Below, in pieces: positions 13,065 through 18,598 of a DNA stretch of 21,211 nucleotides. The stretch covers positions 1-21,211 of the IMG/VR virus record IMGVR_UViG_3300020183_000544. One strand, given 5' to 3'. This stretch comes from a virus. The first letter of the stretch is position 1. Every line of letters starts with the position of its first letter. Made by a program: the position numbers and the translations under genes. The notes beneath the pieces were generated by a model. That model worked only from the letters and a program-made list of their open reading frames with translations. It ran no database searches and was not told the DNA's origin.

Positions 13065-13355
13065 ATGAACGATATCACAGTAATCGATTTTAGCGAAGCT
13101 TATCAAAAAAGTTTCAAAGGAAAGAAACGCAGCGAACTCAAAGATTCTGACTTTCTTTTTCCTAAAGAGAGAAGTTTTCCTATTGTAAGTCCCCAAGATA
13201 TTCCTGACGCGATCAGCAATTTCGGACGTTACAGTGGAACAATGACTTATGACGCTTTTCTCCAAAAGCTTTATCAATTTGCAAAGAAAAAGGGCGCAGA
13301 ATTTGTCGCCGCTTTTCCTAAAAAAACCAAACAAAAATTAGGTATCAAGGATTAA
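13065..13355 (+). CDS. small DUF6582-like protein, 96 aa
   Basis: The core reads LKDSDFLFPKERSFPIVSPQ, then DIPDAISNFGRYSG and FLQKLYQFAKKKG (about 25-82). This matches the pattern D-x-x-FxxPExRxFPI-x-D-x-x-H/D-x-x-N/DA-x-x-R that I associate with DUF6582 and related short phage domains, often fused to prohead proteases or portals. Here it is a free-standing protein immediately before the protease-scaffold gene (1-nt gap). No catalytic residues are evident. The basic C-terminus (KKTKQKLG) may contact nucleic acid. The function is unknown; the family link is from memory. Confidence 0.6.
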   Translation: MNDITVIDFSEAYQKSFKGKKRSELKDSDFLFPKERSFPIVSPQDIPDAISNFGRYSGTMTYDAFLQKLYQFAKKKGAEFVAAFPKKTKQKLGIKD

Positions 13356-13356
13356 T

Positions 13357-14832
13357 ATGAATTTAAAATTCCCATTCCAAACTATTTTCAGTTCAGAAAT
13401 TAAAACTCTTCACTCTGAAGATTTTGATTTAAATTTAGCTTTGGCTAGTTTAGATAAAATTGGTCAATTTGTTCCTGACGTAGATGTCAACGAGCAAGTC
13501 GATCTTCTTCCTATTGCTTTTAACGCTTGTGTCGCTAACAGAGTGAATAGGAATGGAGACGTTTTAGATACTCAAACAGCCGTTGCTATTTATAAAAATT
13601 TTATTAACAAACCTATCAATATTGAACATAATAGAGATAAGGTAATAGGCGCAATATTAAAAGCTGGATTTAGTGAATTTGGCACTGATCTTCCTTTAAC
13701 AGAAGAAGAAGTTTCTAAATTAGACGGTCCATTTAATATTACATTAGGCGGCGTTTTATGGAAAGTAGTTAGTCCTAGAGTTTCTAGATTAGTAGAAAAT
13801 TCTTCTGATCCTTCTAGCGAAGATTATTTATCTATTTCTGCTTCTTGGGAATTAGGATTCTCAAATTATAATCTCGTTGTTCTTGATGATAACGAAAAGA
13901 ATATTTCAACAGCTGAGATTATTTCAGATCCCGAACAAATCGAAAAATATAAGGGATATTTAAGGGCTTTTGGTGGCAGCGGAATGATGGACAATGGTAA
14001 GAAAGTTTACCGTAAAATTGTCGATAAAGTTGTTCCTCTCGGAGTCGGATTAACTGAAACTCCTGCCGCTGATGTCAAAGGAATTTTAGTTTCTAAACCA
14101 GAATCTGAAAAAGAATTAGAAGATACTAAAGCTAATGAAAAAAATCTAATTTCACAAAATAATAAAAAAACTGTATTAAAAGAAAATATGAAGATTCAAA
14201 ATATATCTGATATTACTGATGAGAGTTTGAAGCAAGTAACTGCTTCAGCTGTCACTGATTTCATCGCTGAAGAAATCAAGAAGGCTTCTGAGGTATTTGA
14301 GGCTGATAAAGCTTCTGCCCAAGATCAAGCCAAGGCTACTGCCGAAAAATTCGAAGCGATTTCAAAAGATTACGAAACTCTTAAGGCTGAGTATGAGAAG
14401 ATCTCTACTACTTTAGCTGAACTTCAGAAAGAAAATGAAGTCAGAGCCAAGCAAGAGCTTTTCAATTCTAGAATGGCTGCATTTGACACAGAATTCGATC
14501 TTTCCGCTGAAGAGCGCGAAGTTATCGCTTCTGACATTGCAGAAATGAACGACGACGCCTTCGCTGCTTATAAGAATAAAGTAGCAGTATTCATGAAGAA
14601 TAAAAAGAAGGGTGAAAAGAAGGAAGAGAAAGGAATGGAGGAATCAAAGGACAAGGGCGCAGTATACGCTTCTGTCTCTGAACCCGAATTCAAGGAAGTT
14701 ATCGAATCCGCTGTTGATAACGCTTCTGTCGAGAAGAATGATCTTCCTAATTCTAGTACAGCTTCCGAAGGCTCTATCTTTGAGAAATACAAGAAAGCTT
14801 TCGATACTGAAGGTTTTATAGTTAAACTATAA
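13357..14832 (+). CDS. prohead protease fused to scaffold
   Basis: 491 residues in two parts. Residues about 1-250 look like a head-maturation serine protease: INIEHNRDKVIGAILKAGF, with candidate catalytic His 91, and EDYLSISASWELGF, with candidate Ser 159 or 161, followed by VPLGVGLTETPAA. Such enzymes cleave scaffold and capsid proteins inside the prohead. Residues about 278-440 are Ala/Glu/Lys-rich coiled coil (for example EKFEAISKDYETLKAEYEKI) typical of scaffolding proteins, with a Lys-rich block and a short tail (EKYKKAFDTEGFIVKL). This resembles protease-scaffold fusions of the lambda C/Nu3 type. Codon use shifts at the junction: AT-ending codons before it, more AAG, GAG, ATC and GCC after it, as in the capsid genes. 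Confidence 0.8.
   Translation: MNLKFPFQTIFSSEIKTLHSEDFDLNLALASLDKIGQFVPDVDVNEQVDLLPIAFNACVANRVNRNGDVLDTQTAVAIYKNFINKPINIEHNRDKVIGAILKAGFSEFGTDLPLTEEEVSKLDGPFNITLGGVLWKVVSPRVSRLVENSSDPSSEDYLSISASWELGFSNYNLVVLDDNEKNISTAEIISDPEQIEKYKGYLRAFGGSGMMDNGKKVYRKIVDKVVPLGVGLTETPAADVKGILVSKPESEKELEDTKANEKNLISQNNKKTVLKENMKIQNISDITDESLKQVTASAVTDFIAEEIKKASEVFEADKASAQDQAKATAEKFEAISKDYETLKAEYEKISTTLAELQKENEVRAKQELFNSRMAAFDTEFDLSAEEREVIASDIAEMNDDAFAAYKNKVAVFMKNKKKGEKKEEKGMEESKDKGAVYASVSEPEFKEVIESAVDNASVEKNDLPNSSTASEGSIFEKYKKAFDTEGFIVKL
14188..14832 (+). other. possible nested scaffold product from an internal start
   Basis: An in-frame ATG at 14188 (residue 278) begins MKIQNISDITDESLKQVTA, precisely where the protease part ends and the coiled coil starts. 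It is preceded by an A-rich stretch (AAAGAAAAT) like other starts here. A 214-residue free scaffold would be made in excess over the protease, as for lambda Nu3. The stronger codon bias of this half supports separate high-level expression. Confidence 0.4.
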
Positions 14833-14857
14833 TAAAAAATAAATAACAACAATAAAT

Positions 14858-14862
14858 AAGGA
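14858..14862 (+). promoter_or_regulatory. Shine-Dalgarno AAGGA of the decoration-like gene
   Basis: AAGGA ends 6 nt before the ATG at 14869. Nearly every other gene here lacks such a sequence, so this marks a gene set up for high translation. Confidence 0.6.
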
Positions 14863-14868
14863 AATAAT

Positions 14869-15441
14869 ATGGCATTACTTAGACCATTTAGACAAGTTAA
14901 CGAACATAATATTATTAATTTGTTCGGATATAGTGTCGCTGACACTTCAACCGCAACCATTGCTCTCAAAGGCAAGGTAGTCAAGATCGAATCAGGCTGG
15001 AAGGCTACTGATGACCTCGTTATCGCTTCTGATATCGGTGGTTCTTTCGGTAATGTAACTTCACCTCGTTTCAATTCTCCTGCTACAGTCACCCTTTGCG
15101 GTCAGACTGATACTCCAATTGGTATCCTTCTCATGGATGTCAAGAATCTCGACGAGAATGGTGAAGCTCTCAAGTTCAATCCTCGTAAAGCTGCTGAACT
15201 CGGCGCTGTAATTCCCGGTCAGACAGTTCCTATCGCTACCCAAGGACTCTTCCTTCTCAGCGGTATCGTTGGAACCACAAGCGCTGGTCTTAAGCTTCAC
15301 ACAGCTGGAACTGGCGAAATCGCTACTGGTACAGTTAGCGGAGCCAAGCAAATCGGTATTTGCTTAGGCGCTGCTGATACTGAAGGCAGCACCCTCGCAT
15401 TGTTAAACTTCTCTTCATTCCTTGAGACTTCTGTAGCCTAA
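14869..15441 (+). CDS. probable capsid decoration or head-stabilising protein
   Basis: 190 residues, Gly/Ala/Thr-rich and predicted to be mainly beta: MALLRPFRQVNEHNIINLF, ALKGKVVKIESGW, TVTLCGQTDTPIGILLMDV, a VPIATQGLFLLSGIV strand, and the ending TLALLNFSSFLETSVA. There is no signal peptide. Size, fold, position immediately upstream of the capsid gene, a clear Shine-Dalgarno and codon use like the capsid gene (many C-ending codons) point to an abundant virion protein, most likely decoration. It lacks a motif diagnostic of a named family, so this role is inferred. The 36-bp gap after the scaffold gene contains A/T-rich sequence but no GTGTAA. Confidence 0.65.
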   Translation: MALLRPFRQVNEHNIINLFGYSVADTSTATIALKGKVVKIESGWKATDDLVIASDIGGSFGNVTSPRFNSPATVTLCGQTDTPIGILLMDVKNLDENGEALKFNPRKAAELGAVIPGQTVPIATQGLFLLSGIVGTTSAGLKLHTAGTGEIATGTVSGAKQIGICLGAADTEGSTLALLNFSSFLETSVA

Positions 15442-15466
15442 TTTACAGAGTATTAAGAATTAACAC

Positions 15467-15472
15467 AAAGGA
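15467..15472 (+). promoter_or_regulatory. Shine-Dalgarno AAAGGA of the major capsid gene
   Basis: AAAGGA ends 9 nt before the ATG at 15482, in a 40-nt leader. With the site at 14858 it is one of the few good Shine-Dalgarno sequences in the window. Confidence 0.6.
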
Positions 15473-15481
15473 TAAATAAAC

Positions 15482-16603
15482 ATGAAAATTACACTTAAGA
15501 ATACTCCTGAACAAGTTGAATTGATCAAGGCTATGGGTTCTCGTAACGCCATCGTCGCCAGAGAAGCTCAAGAAGCTTTCGCTGCATTTCTTGGTCCTGT
15601 TATTCAAAAGGTTCTCTACAAGGCCGGTACTGCCAGCACAGTTTATGTTGATGCTGAGTACGACGAAGATGACGCTCCTTCATATCCTCTCGACCTTTAT
15701 TACAATGAAGGTTCTGGTTATGTAACCGTTTGGAGCCAGAATACAGCTGGTGGTCTTCCTACCTCTGAAGTTACTGGTGGCGGCGAAGTCAAGTTCCAAA
15801 CCTACCGTTTGGACAGCGCTGTTAGCTTCCTCAAGCGTTACGCTCGTCGTTCACGCTTGGACGTAGTTAGCAAGGCTGTTGAGCGTATGACAAACGAAGT
15901 TCTTGTTAAGCAAGAGCGCAATGCTTGGGCCGTTCTCTTGAAGGCTCTCGCCACTGCTTCCACCACTCCTAAAGGTGGCTCTGCTCTCAAGCACGTAATC
16001 ACCAGCGCCGGAACTACTTTCGGCCTCACTGACTTAAACGCTCTCATGACCCGCATGAAGAGAATCAACTCTGACTTCGATGGTGGTACAGCCGCTGCTC
16101 CCTATAGCAAGGGCGTTACTGATCTCTATGTTTCTCCTGAAGTCATGCAGACCATTAGAGGTTTCTCATTCACTCCTCTCAGCTCTGGAGCTTCTGCTCC
16201 TCAGTTACCTGAAGGAGTTCGCGAAGAGATCTATCGCGCTGCTGGCGCTGGATCAATCTTCGGTGTTAACATCACTGAACTCCTCGAACTCGGAGTTGGT
16301 AAGAAGTACAATACTCTCTTCGATTCTTTCTTAGGTTCTGGAGACAATCTCGGAAACGTTGCTGGCAATGCAGACTTTGATGGTTCTGCTGACCAGATTA
16401 TTATCGGTATCGATAACAGCAAGGGTGCCTTCATCCGTCCTGTTGCTCGTCAAGCCGAGAGCGGTGGTACATTCACTGCTCTTCCTGATGACCAGTTCAA
16501 CAACAATCGTGTTGACAAAGCTGGTTTCTACGGCTTCATCGAGGAAGGTCGCATGTGCTTAGACGCCCGCGCTATCGTTGGTATCTCTTTGGTTAACGCC
16601 TAA
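15482..16603 (+). CDS. major capsid protein (HK97-like fold)
   Basis: Main head shell protein, 373 residues. An N-terminal helical segment (about 1-45, including AREAQEAFAAFLGPVIQKVL) may be trimmed or act as an N-arm. Then come VYVDAEYDEDDAPSYPLDLY, an E-loop-like Gly-rich stretch with GEVKFQTYRLDSAVSFLKRY, a spine helix RLDVVSKAVERMTNEVLVKQ, and the A/P-domain parts LNALMTRMKRINSDF and VTDLYVSPEVMQTIRGF. It ends GRMCLDARAIVGISLVNA. Strong codon bias, a Shine-Dalgarno sequence, the position after protease-scaffold and decoration genes, and the terminator that follows all fit the most abundant virion protein. Confidence 0.88.
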   Translation: MKITLKNTPEQVELIKAMGSRNAIVAREAQEAFAAFLGPVIQKVLYKAGTASTVYVDAEYDEDDAPSYPLDLYYNEGSGYVTVWSQNTAGGLPTSEVTGGGEVKFQTYRLDSAVSFLKRYARRSRLDVVSKAVERMTNEVLVKQERNAWAVLLKALATASTTPKGGSALKHVITSAGTTFGLTDLNALMTRMKRINSDFDGGTAAAPYSKGVTDLYVSPEVMQTIRGFSFTPLSSGASAPQLPEGVREEIYRAAGAGSIFGVNITELLELGVGKKYNTLFDSFLGSGDNLGNVAGNADFDGSADQIIIGIDNSKGAFIRPVARQAESGGTFTALPDDQFNNNRVDKAGFYGFIEEGRMCLDARAIVGISLVNA

Positions 16604-16620
16604 TTAAATTAACTCAACAG

Positions 16621-16652
16621 TCGGGGGGGAGAAATCCCTCCCGATTTTTTTT
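16621..16652 (+). terminator. rho-independent terminator after the capsid gene
   Basis: A 10-bp stem (16621-16630 with 16635-16644; one G-T pair) closes a GAAA tetraloop and is followed by eight T (16645-16652). It lies 17 bp after the capsid stop codon and closes the head operon. Confidence 0.92.
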
Positions 16653-16686
16653 ATTTATATATCTAATTTTTTTATAATAAAATAGT

Positions 16687-17037
16687 ATGGCTAAGAAAAC
16701 TAAAAAATTAGAAGATCTATCTCAGACTCACGCTATGGAGGAAAAATTTGTACCAACTACTTTGGACCAAATTTGGGGGGACGAAGGATTGTCGAAATAT
16801 AACACAATGGATGAACAAGTTTATATTGATCGATTGAATGAAATGAATAAAACTGACCTTTGGAGTCATGCTTCGAAGGTCGGTTTAGTTCCAATTGATA
16901 ATACATCTCTTCTTCGTAAGACTTTGATTGCAGAATTTAAGAAACATGTTAATATGTATAGAAAATCTTTAGCGCCACAAGAAACTCCTAAAAGACTTTC
17001 AAAAGAAGCTTTGAAAATTCTTTCTGAAGGACGATAA
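16687..17037 (+). CDS. small conserved protein with SAP-like helical motif, 116 aa
   Basis: A basic, mainly helical protein. Residues about 43-92 (YIDRLNEMNKTDLWSHASKV, then GLVPIDNTSLLRKTLIAEF and KKHVNMYRK) form a helix-extension-helix with Leu and Lys spacing like SAP or Rho N-terminal motifs, which often bind nucleic acid. The flanks are charged and probably disordered. It sits alone between two terminators, directly downstream of the capsid gene, where phages often keep head-completion proteins. An A/T-rich leader precedes the start (TATAATAAAATAGT) without GTGTAA or Shine-Dalgarno. Function is unknown. Confidence 0.65.
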   Translation: MAKKTKKLEDLSQTHAMEEKFVPTTLDQIWGDEGLSKYNTMDEQVYIDRLNEMNKTDLWSHASKVGLVPIDNTSLLRKTLIAEFKKHVNMYRKSLAPQETPKRLSKEALKILSEGR

Positions 17038-17061
17038 TATAAATAGGAAAAAATTTATTCG

Positions 17062-17089
17062 AAAGGCTATCTTAGGATAGCCTTTTTTT
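17062..17089 (+). terminator. rho-independent terminator before the fibre region
   Basis: Perfect 10-bp stem (AAAGGCTATC at 17062-17071 with GATAGCCTTT at 17076-17085), TTAG loop, and a T run through 17089. It ends 9 nt before the next GTGTAA motif. Confidence 0.92.
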
Positions 17090-17098
17090 GTATATAAA

Positions 17099-17112
17099 GT
17101 GTAATTTAATTT
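17099..17112 (+). promoter_or_regulatory. GTGTAA motif before 17113
   Basis: GTGTAATTTAATTT abuts the ATG; the G is 14 nt from the start. It lies immediately after a terminator, as expected for a fresh promoter. Confidence 0.55.
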
Positions 17113-18582
17113 ATGCCGCAGAGTTTAATAGGTCTTAAACAAATTCGTTCTGGAGAATTAGGAAGTTATATAACTGGAGCTTTAGGCTTTGGAATAACTG
17201 GCTCTGATTCTGTATCTATTTATAAAGATTTATTTGTTACGGGAAAAGCGACTTTCAGCGGCGAAGTTAATTTTAAATCTGATTCTTTTTTTAATCAGGA
17301 AGCTTTTTTTAATTCTGGAATTAATGTTTCTGGTGATATAACTGGGCGTAATAATTTAATTGTTAATAATAATTTAACTGTTTCTGGAATTGGTACATTT
17401 GATAAAAATGTTTTTTTCGAAAGCGGTGTTGCTATCACAGGAGCTTTAAGAACTGAAGGTACAGTTACATTTAATGATCCCATTACTGTAAATGATACTT
17501 CTACTTTTAATAGTGGAGTAACAATCAATTCTACTTTAACTATTGGAGTGGGAACTTCAACTTTTAATAGTAATGTAAATATTTTAGGGTCTGTTAATAC
17601 GATTGGCGCAGGTGGCGGTTCTCCTTCTACAAATTATTATCCCGGAACGAATATTTTTAGCGGAACAAATAATTTTACTGGAGATATAAATTCTAGGGGC
17701 ACGAATAATTTTTATAACAATAATATTTTTAATAGCGGCGTTAATTTTAATAGTGGTACGGTTACTTTTAGTGGTTTAAAGCAAGATTTTTTAACAGAAA
17801 CAAATTTATCAGGTTATACAAAAATTTTAAGAACTGGAGAAGTCGAGAATTTATTAATCACTAATAATCTATCAGTAGATAATTCATCCACTGCTGTTTT
17901 TTCTGGAACTTCAACTTTTAATAATAGCGTAACATATTCAGGAAATTTTTCGAATTCTTATGTAAATGGAGCTTATCAAAACTTATATCCAACTTCTCAT
18001 ATAGATTTTCAAAGTGGAGCTTATTCTAATTTTGAAAATAATTCTTATTTAGGATTAAAGACAGGAGCTTCAATTATTCTAAGCGGTTCTCAATATAATA
18101 AAGGCTCATCAAGTACTTATTTTGAATCTGGATCTCGTTTATATTTTAATTTAGGATCTACTGCTACTGGTACTTTATATTTACAAAGCGGAAGTAAGAT
18201 TGGTATCGGAACTTCTCTTCCTACTTATGCAATTGATGTAAAAAATTATGATGTTAGTGTCAGTGGAACAGGATATTTTCTCGATCTTAGAATTAGTGGA
18301 TATGAACCAATTACTGAATATAGATTCAATGCAAAATCATATTCATTAGTTTCTGGAGATACTTATAAAACAATTACTTATAATGCTGTTAGCGGAACTC
18401 CAATAATAAATCCAAATATAAGATGCACAGGAACTGCGGCGCAAATTGGCGACTCTGATTTATTAGCCGCAATGATTTCTGGAGTGCCAACAACAACAAG
18501 CGCGACAATATTATTTTCAGCAGAAATTCCAATCAGTAATAGATATTTACTTGATGTAATTATCGCGTCACCAACCTTTTAA
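17113..18582 (+). CDS. beta-repeat fibrous structural protein, paralogue 2
   Basis: A 489-residue paralogue of 8465..9631. It has the same N-terminal segment (MPQSLIGLKQIRSGELG then SYITGALG), the same type of repeats (FFESGVAITG, FNSGVTINS, FNSGVNFNSG, about residues 40-250), and a shared landmark, IGAGGGSPSTNYY versus IGTGGASPSTSYY. The C-terminal third differs: it adds QSGSKIGIGTSLPTYAIDVK and a globular end with LDVIIASPTF. Expected to be a trimeric beta-helical fibre or whisker whose distal end has been exchanged. It lies between the capsid region and the long fibre gene, with its own GTGTAA motif. Confidence 0.7.
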   Translation: MPQSLIGLKQIRSGELGSYITGALGFGITGSDSVSIYKDLFVTGKATFSGEVNFKSDSFFNQEAFFNSGINVSGDITGRNNLIVNNNLTVSGIGTFDKNVFFESGVAITGALRTEGTVTFNDPITVNDTSTFNSGVTINSTLTIGVGTSTFNSNVNILGSVNTIGAGGGSPSTNYYPGTNIFSGTNNFTGDINSRGTNNFYNNNIFNSGVNFNSGTVTFSGLKQDFLTETNLSGYTKILRTGEVENLLITNNLSVDNSSTAVFSGTSTFNNSVTYSGNFSNSYVNGAYQNLYPTSHIDFQSGAYSNFENNSYLGLKTGASIILSGSQYNKGSSSTYFESGSRLYFNLGSTATGTLYLQSGSKIGIGTSLPTYAIDVKNYDVSVSGTGYFLDLRISGYEPITEYRFNAKSYSLVSGDTYKTITYNAVSGTPIINPNIRCTGTAAQIGDSDLLAAMISGVPTTTSATILFSAEIPISNRYLLDVIIASPTF

Positions 18583-18583
18583 A

Positions 18584-18598
18584 GTGTAATATAATAAA
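18584..18598 (+). promoter_or_regulatory. GTGTAA motif before 18599
   Basis: GTGTAATATAATAAA abuts the ATG; the G is 15 nt from the start. It starts 1 nt after the stop codon of the preceding gene. Confidence 0.55.

Noticed and set aside
13024-13068. 14-residue frame (MNIIAKILEFQNQL) whose TGA overlaps the ATG at 13065
   Set aside because: It could be a coupling leader peptide, but in such A/T-rich sequence a frame this short is expected by chance and nothing else supports it.
14568-15092. Minus-strand 174-codon frame across the scaffold and decoration genes
   Set aside because: Antisense shadow of two well-supported genes; Ser/Leu-rich with no family pattern.
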